From NCBI RefSeq assembly GCF_002795425.1, contig NZ_PHHA01000018.1, positions 124,001-188,000 on the forward strand: a stretch of 64,000 nucleotides of DNA. Reading direction: 5' to 3'. The translations under genes were made by a program, and so were the position numbers. The notes under the pieces are model-generated. The model made no database searches and was not told the origin of the DNA. It saw only the letters and a program-made list of their open reading frames with translations. Position 1 is the stretch's first letter, and every line of letters begins with the position of its first letter. The DNA is from Conservatibacter flavescens. GTDB taxonomy: Bacteria > Pseudomonadota > Gammaproteobacteria > Enterobacterales > Pasteurellaceae. This document shows, one piece after another, positions 8,427-18,269 of this stretch.

Positions 8427-9376
8427 CACTCGATTATCCTGTTCCGTTCCATACTCCAAATCTTGTTTGGGATTCAAGCATTGCAATTTATCTATTTTTA
8501 CTGGGTATTTCTTCCGGCTCTTTGTTGTTGGCAATTTTATATAAACGTAATCGCCAATTGGAAAGACCAAGTGAGAACTGGATTATTCGTAGTGCCGCAG
8601 TGCTTGCTCCATCAACAGTGATTATTGGTTTATTGTTATTAATTTTCCATTTAGCAAGACCATGGACATTTTGGTATTTAATGTTTAATTACCAATTTAA
8701 TTCTGTCATGTCGATGGGGGTTGTTTTATTTCAGGTCTATATGGCTGCGGTATTTTTATGGATAGGAATTATCTTTAAGCGCGAGATTGCGGCCTTGTTA
8801 CCAAAGTTCAAATTCATTCCAAACATACTTGGCTGGTTTGAACGCTTCACAAATTTGCTTGAATTGGTTTTATTGGTATTAGCGGTCTTACTTGGTGCAT
8901 ATACAGGCTTCTTGCTTTCTGCCTTAATCAGCTACCCAATGTTGAATAACCCTGTATTACCTGCATTATTCCTTGCCTCAGGTACATCATCTGGTATTGC
9001 GGCAGTCTTTTTAGGCATTTTGATCATTGGTAAATTAAAAGGGCATTCAGATGAAGTGCATTTTATGCATAAATTTGAAGTGCCGATTATGCTGGCTGAA
9101 TTATTCCTGATCGTGTGTTTTTTTGCAGGACTATATTTTGGCGGTGGTCAAAAACTGGTTGCGATGCAGACCGCCCTTAGTGGTTTTTGGGGGACTGTGT
9201 TCTGGATTGGTATCATGTTTATTGGGATCCTAATCCCTCTACTTGGTAATTTAGTTGTGAGTGATAATCTTAAATATAACCGCAATTTTATTATTATGGT
9301 GTCGATCTTTGACTTAATCGGTGTGCTGTGTTTACGTTACTTTATCTTATATGCAGGTCAAATGACGATTGCTTAG
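8423..9376 (+). CDS. nrfD: NrfD, membrane quinol-oxidising subunit
   Basis: 317-residue polytopic inner-membrane protein of the NrfD/PsrC family, with about eight hydrophobic helices. It oxidises menaquinol and hands electrons to NrfC. Recognisable stretches are IYLFLLGISSGSLLLAILY near residues 23-41 and LLFHLARPWTFWYLMFNY-like sequence near 72-90. Length matches E. coli NrfD (318). The start ATGA overlaps the nrfC stop, so the two are translationally coupled. Confidence 0.94.
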   Translation: MTLDYPVPFHTPNLVWDSSIAIYLFLLGISSGSLLLAILYKRNRQLERPSENWIIRSAAVLAPSTVIIGLLLLIFHLARPWTFWYLMFNYQFNSVMSMGVVLFQVYMAAVFLWIGIIFKREIAALLPKFKFIPNILGWFERFTNLLELVLLVLAVLLGAYTGFLLSALISYPMLNNPVLPALFLASGTSSGIAAVFLGILIIGKLKGHSDEVHFMHKFEVPIMLAELFLIVCFFAGLYFGGGQKLVAMQTALSGFWGTVFWIGIMFIGILIPLLGNLVVSDNLKYNRNFIIMVSIFDLIGVLCLRYFILYAGQMTIA

Positions 9377-9414
9377 TGGATTTATTTTTATAAAATAAAA
9401 GAGTATCATACAAT

Positions 9415-9550
9415 TTGTGGCTAATATTGTTAGTCGTTATCTAAAGTAAGGTTATTGCTTTAGCTTAATAGGTAAACCGCATAATCTGATATGGTTAATG
9501 TAAGATTTATTCGCGATTAAAGGCGTATATTGAATACGCCTTTTTTGTCA
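9415..9550 (+). ncRNA. Possible small RNA or 3'-end product between nrfD and nrfE
   Basis: The 194-base gap contains a weak promoter-like pair (TTGTGG at 9415-9420, TATCTA at 9438-9443, 17-base spacing), an imperfect hairpin CTAAAG (9441-9446) / CTTTAG (9458-9463) and a strong terminator at 9519-9546. A transcript of about 95 bases could result. The promoter is poor, so the simpler reading is a terminator for nrfABCD. Confidence 0.25.
9519..9548 (+). terminator. Terminator between nrfD and nrfE
   Basis: AAAGGCGTAT (9519-9528) pairs with ATACGCCTTT (9534-9543) over a 5-base loop, running into a TTTTTT tract. It ends about 25 bases before the nrfE start, so the structural genes and the haem-attachment genes are only linked by read-through or have separate promoters. 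Confidence 0.85.
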
Positions 9551-9570
9551 TAATTTTATTTGGTAACTTC

Positions 9571-11469
9571 ATGATCCCAGAACTTGGTTTTATTGCTTTA
9601 CTTTTTGCGACTTTTTCTGCTTTATTGTTGTCCATATTACCCCATATTGGCATTCAAAAACGTGCTACAGTTTGGATCAGTAGCGCATGGCATTTCAGTT
9701 ATTTATTAGGCATCTTTACTTGTATTTCGATTGCTTGTCTCGCTTATGCGTTTGCAGTAGATGATTTTTCAGTGGAGTATGTTGCTGCCCATTCCAATTC
9801 CCAATTACCCACATTTTTTAAAATTGCGGCGACATGGGGGGGACATGAAGGCTCCATGTTGTTTTGGTTATTTGCTTTAAGTTTATGGGTGATGCTATTT
9901 GCTTGGGCAAGCCGTAAAATTGATCCGATTATTGCTGCGCGTAGTTTAGGGATTTTAGGGCTAATTTGTTTGGGATTTTGTCTATTTATCCTTTTTTTAT
10001 CTAATCCTTTTATTCGTATTTTTCCTCACCCACTAGAGGGGCGAGATCTTAATCCCATGTTGCAAGATGTCGGATTGATTTTTCATCCTCCTTTATTGTA
10101 TTTAGGCTATGTGGGGTTTGCGGTCAACTTGGCGTTGACATTAGCGGCTTTATTAAGTGGTCATCTTGATGCAGCGATTGCCCGCTGGATTCGGCCATGG
10201 GTGTTAGTATCATGGCTGTTTTTAACTCTTGGAATTGCCCTTGGGTCATGGTGGGCATACTATGAACTTGGCTGGGGCGGCTGGTGGTTTTGGGATCCTG
10301 TAGAAAACGCCTCATTAATGCCATGGTTACTCGGTTTAGGATTACTGCATACTTTGGCCGCGACTGAACAGCGGGGGATTTTCAATTATTGGACAATTTT
10401 ATTTTCCATTTTTGCTTTTGCTTTCAGTGTATTAGGGACATTTATAGTGCGTTCCGGTGCACTCACATCTGTTCATGCATTTGCCATTGATACATCACGT
10501 GGTGGAGCATTATTATTCCTGTTTTTTATTTTATTAGTAGCTGCTTTGAGTATTTTTGCTTTTAAAGCCAATATTGTATCGCGTAAAGTGCATTTTACCT
10601 TCCTGTCTAAGGAAAGCTTGATTTTATTGGTTAATATCTTGTTTACGGTGGCGACTGCGAGTGTTTTTCTTGGCACATTTTACCCCATGTTATTTACAAC
10701 ACTCGGTTGGGGATCAATCTCTGTTGGGCCTCCATATTTTAACAGTATTTTTATGCCGCTGATTGTGGTTGTGCTATGTGGCATGATTATTGCTTTAGTG
10801 GCACGTTGGAAAAAAATTGATCCTCTACTTTTGCGAAAACGACTTATCTTTTTAGTGCCTGCTTTGTTATTAAGCGGCGTAATTCATTATTTCGTACTGA
10901 AGCAAGGGAGCACGCTGCGCTTTCATTTAGTGGCTTTTGCATTGCTGACTTTAAGTCTTTGGGTGTTAATTGCAACGTTATGGTGTAATTGGTTCAAATT
11001 AAATGTTAAAGCTTGGGGAATGATGTTGGCGCATGCCGGTGTTGCGGTAACGGTGATTGGGGCAGTTATGAGTAGTTACTATGGTAGTGAAATTGGCGTG
11101 CGCTTAAAACCGAATGAAAGTGAGACACTGAGTGGTTATGAGTTTCGTTATTTGGGTTTTAAAAATGAACTCGGGCCGAATTTTACGAGTGAAAAAGCGC
11201 ATTTTGAGATTTATAAAAATCAACAATTTTTAACCGCACTTTTCCCCGAACGCCGGCATTACGATGTGCGTACTATGAATATGAGTGAGGTTGGCTTACA
11301 ATGGGGATGGTTTGGGGATTTATATATTGTTATGGGAGATAAAGTCGGGGTCAGCGAGTTTACCTTCCGCCTACATTATAAACCTTTCGTGCGTTGGTTA
11401 TGGTTTGGTAGTTTGATGATGGCAATCGGGGCGTTATTGGCCGCGCTTGGATTAAGGAAAGTAAAATGA
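9571..11469 (+). CDS. nrfE: NrfE, CcmF-like cytochrome c haem lyase subunit
   Basis: 632-residue polytopic membrane protein of the CcmF/NrfE family. The haem-handling WWD motif [20 protein letters not shown] is at about residues 234-253, and conserved periplasmic His residues are present (for example in the HEGSMLFW segment near 91). In E. coli NrfEFG attaches the Lys-ligated haem to the CWTCK site of NrfA. The protein is longer than E. coli NrfE (552) and near full CcmF size. It overlaps the next gene by four bases. Confidence 0.93.
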   Translation: MIPELGFIALLFATFSALLLSILPHIGIQKRATVWISSAWHFSYLLGIFTCISIACLAYAFAVDDFSVEYVAAHSNSQLPTFFKIAATWGGHEGSMLFWLFALSLWVMLFAWASRKIDPIIAARSLGILGLICLGFCLFILFLSNPFIRIFPHPLEGRDLNPMLQDVGLIFHPPLLYLGYVGFAVNLALTLAALLSGHLDAAIARWIRPWVLVSWLFLTLGIALGSWWAYYELGWGGWWFWDPVENASLMPWLLGLGLLHTLAATEQRGIFNYWTILFSIFAFAFSVLGTFIVRSGALTSVHAFAIDTSRGGALLFLFFILLVAALSIFAFKANIVSRKVHFTFLSKESLILLVNILFTVATASVFLGTFYPMLFTTLGWGSISVGPPYFNSIFMPLIVVVLCGMIIALVARWKKIDPLLLRKRLIFLVPALLLSGVIHYFVLKQGSTLRFHLVAFALLTLSLWVLIATLWCNWFKLNVKAWGMMLAHAGVAVTVIGAVMSSYYGSEIGVRLKPNESETLSGYEFRYLGFKNELGPNFTSEKAHFEIYKNQQFLTALFPERRHYDVRTMNMSEVGLQWGWFGDLYIVMGDKVGVSEFTFRLHYKPFVRWLWFGSLMMAIGALLAALGLRKVK

Positions 11470-11999
11470 ATAAAAAAAAGCTTATTTTATTTTTGCCTTT
11501 AGTTTTTGTATTCGCAATTTGCTTATTACTGTTAGCCGGCTTGCAGCAGGATCCGAAAAAAATCGCTTCTGCTTTAATTGGTAAACCCGTCCCTGAATTT
11601 CATTTACCGAATTTACTTTCGCCACAACAAGTACTTAATAATAATCATCTGCCTAAACAATGGCATTTACTTAATGTGTGGGGGAGTTGGTGTAGCTATT
11701 GTCGTGAAGAACATCCCTTTTTAATGAGCCTAAAAGCAGAGGGCGTACAAATAGTTGGGCTTAATTATCGAGATAAAGTTCAAGGTGCGGTGGAGATGCT
11801 ACAAAGAATGGGGGATCCTTTCTTATTTAGTATAGATGACAGTCAAGGTAAATTGGCGCTAAATTTAGGGGTAGATGGGGCGCCTGAAACCTATTTAGTG
11901 GATGAAAACGGTGTGATTCGGTATCGTTATTCAGGAGCGATTAATCAAAAAATTTGGACACAAGAATTTTTACCTGAAATTGAAAGGTTGGCGCAATGA
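11466..11999 (+). CDS. dsbE: DsbE/CcmG-like thiol:disulfide interchange protein of the nrf cluster
   Basis: 177-residue membrane-anchored thioredoxin-fold protein. There is a TM anchor at about 6-25 and an active site WCSYC (Cys76, Cys79) in [16 protein letters not shown]. CcmG/DsbE proteins reduce apocytochrome c or CcmH-type partners so that haem can be attached. Its place between nrfE and nrfF, with four-base overlaps on both sides, points to a dedicated role in NrfA maturation. The E. coli nrf operon has no such gene, but H. influenzae does. Confidence 0.9.
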   Translation: MNKKKLILFLPLVFVFAICLLLLAGLQQDPKKIASALIGKPVPEFHLPNLLSPQQVLNNNHLPKQWHLLNVWGSWCSYCREEHPFLMSLKAEGVQIVGLNYRDKVQGAVEMLQRMGDPFLFSIDDSQGKLALNLGVDGAPETYLVDENGVIRYRYSGAINQKIWTQEFLPEIERLAQ

Positions 12000-12463
12000 A
12001 GGGATATATTGGATTAATATTATGTTTGGTGATGTTTATCGCAAAAGCAGAGATGGTGGATACTTTTCAGTTTAATTCACCTGAAGAACGTTCTCGAGCT
12101 GTCGCGTTGGCAAAATCGTTGCGTTGTCCACAGTGTCAAAATCAAAATTTAGTCGAGTCTAATTCGCCTATTGCCTATGATTTGCGTCTTGAAGTGTATC
12201 GTATGATTGATGAGGGCAAGAGTAATGAGGAAATTATCCAAGCCATGACCGCGCGTTTTGGTAATTTTGTGTTATATAAACCGCCTTTTGATTGGAAAAC
12301 AGCGTTACTTTGGTTATTACCCGTTACATTATTATTACTCGCGTTGCTTTTAATGTGGTGGCATGTGCGTAGGCAACAATCTACAACTGAAAGAACAATA
12401 TTAGATCATCAGCAGCAACAAGCACTGAATGCGTTATTAAGTAAAACGGAACAACGAAAATGA
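11996..12463 (+). CDS. nrfF: NrfF, CcmH-like cytochrome c maturation protein
   Basis: 155-residue protein with a signal peptide (about 1-18), the CcmH/NrfF motif [20 protein letters not shown] (Cys44, Cys47) and a C-terminal TM helix near 102-123. It holds or reduces the apocytochrome Cys pair for haem ligation with NrfE and NrfG. The basic Gln-rich tail follows the membrane helix. Overlaps its neighbours by four bases on both sides. Confidence 0.93.
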   Translation: MKGYIGLILCLVMFIAKAEMVDTFQFNSPEERSRAVALAKSLRCPQCQNQNLVESNSPIAYDLRLEVYRMIDEGKSNEEIIQAMTARFGNFVLYKPPFDWKTALLWLLPVTLLLLALLLMWWHVRRQQSTTERTILDHQQQQALNALLSKTEQRK

Positions 12464-13293
12464 CTTTATGGATTGGTATCGGGATTTTCATTTTGATTAT
12501 CGTGATCGTAATGCGCTGGCAGGTTGCGCAAAAAATTGATTGGCAAAAAAATCATCGCCAACAATGGAATGTCGATTTATATCGAGAGCGTTTGCGGGCT
12601 AACTTGTCTCCGGAATTAGCCGATGAAATGAGCCAACAACTTTTGCAAGATGAGCAACAATTAAAAAATCAATCTTTTATTCAAAAAAGTGCGGTGCATT
12701 CTACGTATTTTTTTTATACGCTCTTATGGGGGTTGTTAATTGTGTTGCCACTTAGCTATTATTTTTCTTTAAGCCGTTATGACGTGGTGGTGACGGGGTT
12801 ACAAGATTCAAAAGACTATCTCCATACCGTAGAAAATAGCAGCGCGACAGAGAAAAATGATAATCGTTTGATAGCAATTCAAAATAAATTACGTCAAGAT
12901 CCCAATGATGGTGAAAACTGGTATCAGCTAGGACAAATTTATTTATTTAATAATGAGTTTGATAATGCGCTTGAGTCTTTATCTCGGGCTGCGGGCTTAT
13001 TGGGCGACAAGCCACATATTTTAAGTGCTGCAGCAACGGCACTGTATTATCAGGCGGGTCAACGTATGACAGAGCAAGTGAAGCAATTAGTCGATAGAGT
13101 ATTAGCAGACGATCCTGCGGATACCGCGAGTTTATCCTTATTGGCCTCTGATGCGTTTTTAAATGCAGATTATGATCTCGCCCTGAGTTTATGGCAACAA
13201 ATTTTAGATAGCCAACGCGTGCATGTGGAACGTCGCGCGATTATTGAGAGTATGCAAATGGCAGAAAAATTAAAAGGAACGCAACGTCCGTGA
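12460..13293 (+). CDS. nrfG: NrfG, TPR protein of cytochrome c maturation (CcmI-like)
   Basis: 277-residue membrane protein with two TM helices (about 2-18 and 87-104), an intervening CcmI-type cytoplasmic helical segment, and a periplasmic TPR domain (about 130-270). In E. coli NrfG binds the NrfA C-terminus and directs haem ligation at the CWTCK site. This version has the N-terminal CcmI-like half as well as the TPR half, so it is larger than E. coli NrfG (198). An uptake sequence lies inside the gene at 12687. Confidence 0.9.
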   Translation: MTLWIGIGIFILIIVIVMRWQVAQKIDWQKNHRQQWNVDLYRERLRANLSPELADEMSQQLLQDEQQLKNQSFIQKSAVHSTYFFYTLLWGLLIVLPLSYYFSLSRYDVVVTGLQDSKDYLHTVENSSATEKNDNRLIAIQNKLRQDPNDGENWYQLGQIYLFNNEFDNALESLSRAAGLLGDKPHILSAAATALYYQAGQRMTEQVKQLVDRVLADDPADTASLSLLASDAFLNADYDLALSLWQQILDSQRVHVERRAIIESMQMAEKLKGTQRP

Positions 13294-14474
13294 AATCACA
13301 GGTTATTATTATTGGCGCAGGAGCGGCCGGATTATTTTGTGCCGCCCAATTAGGTCAAGGTGGTAAATCGGTTACGGTTTTAGATAATGGTAAAAAGATT
13401 GGCCGAAAAATTCTCATGTCCGGTGGCGGCTTTTGCAATTTCACCAATTTGGAGGTTGGCTCTCAGCATTATTTGTCGAGTAATCCTCATTTCGTTAAAT
13501 CCGCTCTAGCGCGTTATACTAATTGGGATTTTATTAGTTTAGTCGCCCAATACAATGTACCTTACCATGAAAAAGAGTTGGGCCAACTGTTTTGTGATAA
13601 TGGCGCACAAGATATAGTGGATATCTTGCAAAAGGAATGCATTAAAGGCAAAGTCAATATCCAATTGCGCCAACAAATTAGCGCAGTGAAACAGCTAGAA
13701 CATGGTTTTGAAGTGGTCGCGAACGGTCAATCTTGGACCTGTGAACAACTCGTTATTGCAACGGGGGGATTATCTATGCCAGGTCTCGGCGCGACACCTT
13801 TTGGTTATCAAATTGCAGAACAATTTGGTATGAATGTTATATCGCCACGAGCGAGCCTTGTTCCTTTTACTTACCGAGAAAGTGATAAATTTCTAGCCGC
13901 TCTTTCGGGTGTTTCTTTACCTGTTCGGGTATATAGCCAATCAGGTACCTCTTTTGCTAATCAGCTCTTATTTACTCATCGAGGGCTTTCTGGACCGGCA
14001 ATTTTACAAATTTCAAATTATTGGCAACCTAATGAGAGTATACGAATTAATTTATTGCCTCATGACCATGTTGCAGATATTTTGCAACATCAGCGTCAAT
14101 CTTCGCCGAAATTGCAGTTAAAAACCGCATTAAATCGCATATTACCGAAAAAACTTGTGGAACTTTGGTTAGAGCAGGGAATATTTCAAGATGATACGTT
14201 GGCCAATCTGAGTAAAGTGCGGTTAAATTCTGTGGAGAATATTATCCACCATTGGCAGTTTACCCCGAACGGTACGGAAGGCTATCGCACCGCAGAGGTG
14301 ACGATGGGAGGCGTTGATACCCATCAAGTTTCCTCAAAAACAATGGAGGCATTAAATATTCAAGGCTTATATTTTATTGGTGAAGTATTAGATGTCACCG
14401 GCTGGCTTGGTGGCTATAATTTCCAATGGGCATGGAGTTCGGCGCATGTTTGTGCGCAAGGGATTTTGAAGTAG
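13290..14474 (+). CDS. HI0933/YhiN-family flavoprotein
   Basis: 394-residue NAD(P)/FAD-dependent oxidoreductase of the HI0933 family (YhiN type). The dinucleotide fold is IIGAGAAGLFCA (about 7-18), followed by the GRKILMSGGGFCNFTN segment (about 38-53) typical of the family, and a C-terminal GEVLDVTGWLGGYNFQWAW FAD contact. Biological role unknown. It starts with GTG inside a four-base overlap with nrfG; the same adjacency is known in H. influenzae, so it may ride on the nrf operon without belonging to the pathway. Confidence 0.92.
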   Translation: MKSQVIIIGAGAAGLFCAAQLGQGGKSVTVLDNGKKIGRKILMSGGGFCNFTNLEVGSQHYLSSNPHFVKSALARYTNWDFISLVAQYNVPYHEKELGQLFCDNGAQDIVDILQKECIKGKVNIQLRQQISAVKQLEHGFEVVANGQSWTCEQLVIATGGLSMPGLGATPFGYQIAEQFGMNVISPRASLVPFTYRESDKFLAALSGVSLPVRVYSQSGTSFANQLLFTHRGLSGPAILQISNYWQPNESIRINLLPHDHVADILQHQRQSSPKLQLKTALNRILPKKLVELWLEQGIFQDDTLANLSKVRLNSVENIIHHWQFTPNGTEGYRTAEVTMGGVDTHQVSSKTMEALNIQGLYFIGEVLDVTGWLGGYNFQWAWSSAHVCAQGILK

Positions 14475-14559
14475 TCGCTATTTTTACTGAGATTTTGCCT
14501 AAGATCCATTAGAATACATAGTTTCGTATTGTTTGTAGCATTTTATAACTGGAGTGATG

Positions 14560-14916
14560 ATGTTAGATAGTTTAACCTTACTTTATATTCATATTAGTAG
14601 CGCATTTTTGACGTTCACGCTATTTTTAGTGCGTGGGATAATGCAAGCTGTAGGAAAAAATTGGCGTGAAATAAAATTATTAAAAATTTTACCGCACTTA
14701 AGTGACACCTTATTATTGTTATCCGGCTTGATTATCGTGATAACATTGGATTATGGCTTACCATTTTGGTTAATAATCAAAATAGTATTCTTAGTCATCT
14801 ATATTATTTTTGCCGTTAAAGCCTTTAGTCGTCGCACAGTGATATTTAATCACCGTGCTTTTATTATCGCTTTGGTTGCCTATTTGCTGGCATTATTGGT
14901 CGCATATTTCCATTAA
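14560..14916 (+). CDS. SirB family membrane protein
   Basis: 118-residue protein with four predicted membrane helices, resembling the SirB2 family (named for invasion-gene regulation in Salmonella; molecular function unknown). Three start codons lie in a row (GTG 14554, ATG 14557, ATG 14560); I choose the last because GGAG at 14551-14554 then has a 5-base spacing. An uptake sequence is inside the gene at 14691. The gene stands alone, between the flavoprotein and the convergent ROK repressor. Confidence 0.82.
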   Translation: MLDSLTLLYIHISSAFLTFTLFLVRGIMQAVGKNWREIKLLKILPHLSDTLLLLSGLIIVITLDYGLPFWLIIKIVFLVIYIIFAVKAFSRRTVIFNHRAFIIALVAYLLALLVAYFH

Positions 14917-14923
14917 AATATAG

Positions 14924-16147
14924 TTAAACCTTGATAAGCCGTCTTAATAGGTGTCCATCAAGTAATGCGCGTTTGATTATCGCAAATGCGCCAATAATGT
15001 CTTCATGTTTTAATTCTGAAGCCACGAGAGGTGTACTTTTTACAAAGTCGGGTAGTGCGTGGCTTTCAAGGGTTTTACGAATAGCGGGAAAAAGAATATT
15101 TTGAGCTTGTGTAATTTCTCCTGAAATAACAATTTTTTCAGGATTGAACATATTGACACTCATCGCTAAAACACGTCCAATTTGAACGCCAGCATATTCA
15201 ATAAGATCTGTAGCCACAGCATCTTGTTTATTGCTCGCTTTGCAAATGGCTTCAATATCGTGGCTATCAAGTGATAACCATTTACTTTGGTAGCCATCTT
15301 CTAACAATTGCTGCATTTTATTTTCAATTGCAGAGTTACTGACTACGGTTTCAAGACAGCCCACATTGCCACATAAACAGCGACGGCCGAGAGGGTCAAC
15401 TTGGATATGTCCAATTTCACCGACATTATTTTTATGCCCAGAAAATACCTCGTGATTAATGACAATGCCAGCACCCACACCACGATGAATACGCAGTAAT
15501 AGAGAATCATCACAATCTTTTGTTGCACCAAAATAATGTTCTGCTAAAGCAAGGCTGCGTACATCATGTCCAATGAATGTCGCTAAATTAAATTGGGTTT
15601 CTAGGGTATGTGCTAATGCCCAAGGGGTAGAAAGAGGAAAATTACCAAAGGAGTGAATATGTTGAGTTTTATTGTCTACAAACCCAGAGACAGTGATCCC
15701 AATGGCAATTAATTCGATACTTTTTTTATGGTTCTTTGCAAGAAAATCGCGGATAAGCGTGATCAAATGCTGTTCAAACCCATCAATTTGCGTAAAGTGC
15801 GGTAGATTTATCTGATTTTTTTTGATTAATTTAGCCGATAAATCCATTATGGCAAAGGTGACCTGTTGTTGCCCTAGTTGAATTAACAAAGTACAAAATG
15901 CTTGTCGTTCGGCGACAATGGAGGTAGCTCGACGACCGCCTGTAGATTGTTGTTGTTCTACTTCTTTGATAAGACCGCGTGCTAGCAATAAACGGGTGAT
16001 TTTGGTGACACTTGCGGCAGCAAGTTGGCTTTGTTCTGAAATTTGAATTCGAGAAATTGGCCCTTTTTGATCGATTAAGCTATACACTGCGGCACTGTTC
16101 ATTTGTTTGACCAAATCAACATTTGCAATTTGATGGCTTTCTTTCAT
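14924..16147 (-). CDS. Mlc/NagC-like ROK-family transcriptional repressor
   Basis: 407-residue sugar-responsive repressor. An N-terminal winged helix (about 15-75, with SRIQISEQSQLAAASVTKI) precedes a ROK domain containing the sugar site and the zinc motif GHIQVDPLGRRCLCGNVGCLE (about 246-266). The length equals E. coli Mlc and NagC (406). It is divergent from ptsG, and Mlc is the known repressor of ptsG in E. coli, so a glucose-responsive role is the best guess; sequence alone does not exclude a NagC-type N-acetylglucosamine role. Confidence 0.85.
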   Translation of the reverse strand: MKESHQIANVDLVKQMNSAAVYSLIDQKGPISRIQISEQSQLAAASVTKITRLLLARGLIKEVEQQQSTGGRRATSIVAERQAFCTLLIQLGQQQVTFAIMDLSAKLIKKNQINLPHFTQIDGFEQHLITLIRDFLAKNHKKSIELIAIGITVSGFVDNKTQHIHSFGNFPLSTPWALAHTLETQFNLATFIGHDVRSLALAEHYFGATKDCDDSLLLRIHRGVGAGIVINHEVFSGHKNNVGEIGHIQVDPLGRRCLCGNVGCLETVVSNSAIENKMQQLLEDGYQSKWLSLDSHDIEAICKASNKQDAVATDLIEYAGVQIGRVLAMSVNMFNPEKIVISGEITQAQNILFPAIRKTLESHALPDFVKSTPLVASELKHEDIIGAFAIIKRALLDGHLLRRLIKV

Positions 16148-16417
16148 TGTATGCCCTAAATAAAAAAATAAAAATAAAAAAAATTATCGGACAAATGTAC
16201 CATGTCCTAAGATGCATGCCTTCCCCTTTGGCATGTAGAATGATATTTTAAAATGAAATGAGGGGAATTCCTAGTGTTTTCATGATAGAGCGATTATCTC
16301 GTTAGGCGAGAGTAAAAATATAGTGATATTTATCACAAATTAGAGACTTTTTGATTTTAAGTTAAAGAGAATCCCCTTATGATTTAAGCTAATTTAGGGG
16401 AAGGTTAGGAGATAAAA
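16148..16417. promoter_or_regulatory. Divergent ROK repressor / ptsG control region
   Basis: 270 bases holding an A-rich tract (16159-16186), an imperfect palindrome GGACA (16189-16193)-N9-TGTCC (16203-16207), an inverted repeat CATGCC (16215-16220)/GGCATG (16230-16235), a small hairpin TCTCG/CGAGA (16297-16311), a CRP site (16322-16337), and a ptsG promoter candidate TTTTAA (16355-16360) N17 TATGAT (16378-16383). Confidence 0.5.
16322..16337. promoter_or_regulatory. CRP binding site upstream of ptsG
   Basis: AGTGA-TATTTA-TCACA matches the CRP consensus at 9 of 10 half-site bases. Its centre is about 60 bases before the start site expected from TATGAT at 16378-16383, a normal class I position. 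Confidence 0.7.
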
Positions 16418-17893
16418 ATGAGCATACTCACATATTTACAGAAAATTGGGCGTGCCTTGATGGTGCCTGTTGCGGCATTGCCAGCCGCAGCCATTTTAAT
16501 GGGCATAGGCTATTGGATTGATCCTAATGGCTGGGGAGGTGATAGCCAGCTAGCTGCGTTTTTAATTAAATCGGGCGCAGCAATTATAGATAATATGGCG
16601 ATCTTGTTTGCAGTTGGGGTTGCATTTGGAATGTCTCACGATAAACATGGTTCAGCCGCGCTATCAGGTTTAGTGGGATTTCTTGTGGTAACAACGCTAT
16701 TGTCTCCGGGAACGGTCGCACAATTACAGGGAATGCCTGTTGAAGAGGTTCCAGCCGCTTTTGGTAAAATCAATAACCAATTTATTGGCATTTTGGTGGG
16801 CGTGATCTCTGCCGAATTATATAATCGTTTTTATCATGTAGAGTTACCACAAGCTTTAGCGTTTTTTAGTGGTAAACGCTTAGTGCCGATTATTACATCA
16901 TTAGTGATGATCGTAATATCTTTCATTTTAATGTACATTTGGCCGATTATTTTTAATGGCTTAATTGCATTTGGAGAATCTATTACTAATCTTGGTGCGA
17001 CAGGGGCGGGGATTTATGCTTTCTTTAACCGCTTATTAATTCCAGTGGGCTTACATCATGCGCTTAATTCAGTATTTTGGTTTAACGTAGCCGGTATTAA
17101 TGATATTCCTAATTTCTTAGGTGGAGCGCAGTCTTTAGCGAATGGTACAGCGGTAGTTGGGGTAACAGGTATGTATCAAGCAGGATTCTTCCCGGTGATG
17201 ATGTTTGGTTTACCAGCGGCTGCTTTAGCCATGTATCATAGTGCAAAACCCGCTAAGAAAGCCCAAGTTGCTGCATTAATGTTTGCTGCGGCATTAGCTT
17301 CATTTTTCACGGGAATTACAGAACCATTAGAATTCGCATTTATGTTTGTTGCGCCTGTATTGTATGTTATTCATGCATTACTGACGGGGTTATCTGTGTT
17401 TGTGGCCGCGTCAATGCAATGGATTGCCGGATTTGGTTTTAGTGCTGGTTTGGTTGATCTTGTGCTGTCTTCACAAAATCCATTAGCGGTGAAATGGTAT
17501 ATGTTGATTGTGCAAGGACTTGTGTTTGCTGTCATTTACTACGTGATTTTCCGTTTAGTTATCAAAGCGTTTAATTTAAAAACGCCGGGACGTGAAGATG
17601 ATGAAAATAGTTCAAGTGCGGTGCAAAATGAAAAAGTTTCCGTGTCTCGTGATGAACAGGCAGTTGCTTTTGTGCAAGCATTAGGCGGCAAAGATAACCT
17701 TGAGAATATTGATGCTTGTATTACCCGTTTACGTCTCGTTTTACATGATCGTAATAAAATAGATGAAGCGCAATTAAAAACATTAGGTTCTAAAGGCAAT
17801 GTAAAATTGGGCGAGAACGGTTTACAAGTGATTTTAGGTCCTGAAGCTGAACATGTGGCAGAAGCCATGAAGAAAGCAGTGAAATCTTCTTAA
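16418..17893 (+). CDS. ptsG: Glucose-specific PTS enzyme IIBC PtsG
   Basis: 491-residue membrane permease that transports and phosphorylates glucose. The IIC membrane domain fills residues 1-385 with GLPAAALAMYHSAKP and GITEPLEF in the expected order. A linker leads to the C-terminal IIB domain with the phosphorylated Cys (about 433) in NIDACITRLRL and the GLQVILGPEAE ending. There is no IIA domain, so it depends on a separate EIIA-Glc. AGGAG precedes the ATG. H. influenzae lacks this gene, which helps place the organism elsewhere in the family. Confidence 0.95.
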   Translation: MSILTYLQKIGRALMVPVAALPAAAILMGIGYWIDPNGWGGDSQLAAFLIKSGAAIIDNMAILFAVGVAFGMSHDKHGSAALSGLVGFLVVTTLLSPGTVAQLQGMPVEEVPAAFGKINNQFIGILVGVISAELYNRFYHVELPQALAFFSGKRLVPIITSLVMIVISFILMYIWPIIFNGLIAFGESITNLGATGAGIYAFFNRLLIPVGLHHALNSVFWFNVAGINDIPNFLGGAQSLANGTAVVGVTGMYQAGFFPVMMFGLPAAALAMYHSAKPAKKAQVAALMFAAALASFFTGITEPLEFAFMFVAPVLYVIHALLTGLSVFVAASMQWIAGFGFSAGLVDLVLSSQNPLAVKWYMLIVQGLVFAVIYYVIFRLVIKAFNLKTPGREDDENSSSAVQNEKVSVSRDEQAVAFVQALGGKDNLENIDACITRLRLVLHDRNKIDEAQLKTLGSKGNVKLGENGLQVILGPEAEHVAEAMKKAVKSS

Positions 17894-17919
17894 TTCTTAT
17901 TGAAAATGATGTGAGAAAT

Positions 17920-17950
17920 AAGGTGAGCATGATTGCTCACCTTTTGTTTT
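17920..17950. terminator. Bidirectional terminator between ptsG and yeeD
   Basis: AAGGTGAGCA (17920-17929) pairs with TGCTCACCTT (17934-17943) around TGAT, followed by TTTGTTTTT. The convergent genes on both sides end within 30 bases. Confidence 0.85.
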
Positions 17951-18219
17951 TAGCGTTGAATCAAATAGCGTAGGGTTGTGCCGTCCTGTTCTACACTTAA
18001 TAGGGTGTAGCCATGATTTTTTGTATCAACAGGAATGTTATTAATTGATTGCGCACAATCGCTTAATAATTCTAAGATTTCACCTTCTTTTAATTGTGGC
18101 ATCGTTTCTAACATGGTAATTGCCGGATAGGGACAAGGTTCACCGAGTGTATCTAAGGTATAGTCAGGAATAATATCTTTTGGATCCTTGTCTTTTTTTT
18201 GAATAACGATAAACGCCAT
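17950..18219 (-). CDS. yeeD: YeeD/TusA-family sulfurtransferase (TsuB-like)
   Basis: 89-residue TusA-fold protein with the CPYP motif (Cys29) in TLGEPCPYPAI. E. coli YeeD (TsuB) works with the YeeE (TsuA) channel in thiosulfate uptake, receiving the sulfur on the motif Cys. The gene follows yeeE after 50 bases in the same direction, the same pairing as in E. coli. It carries a longer charged N-terminus (about 15 residues) than E. coli YeeD. Confidence 0.88.
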   Translation of the reverse strand: MAFIVIQKKDKDPKDIIPDYTLDTLGEPCPYPAITMLETMPQLKEGEILELLSDCAQSINNIPVDTKNHGYTLLSVEQDGTTLRYLIQR

Positions 18220-18269
18220 AATTTTTCTCCTCTATTAGTAAAACGTAGTGTTGTTTAAGAACTGCCGTA

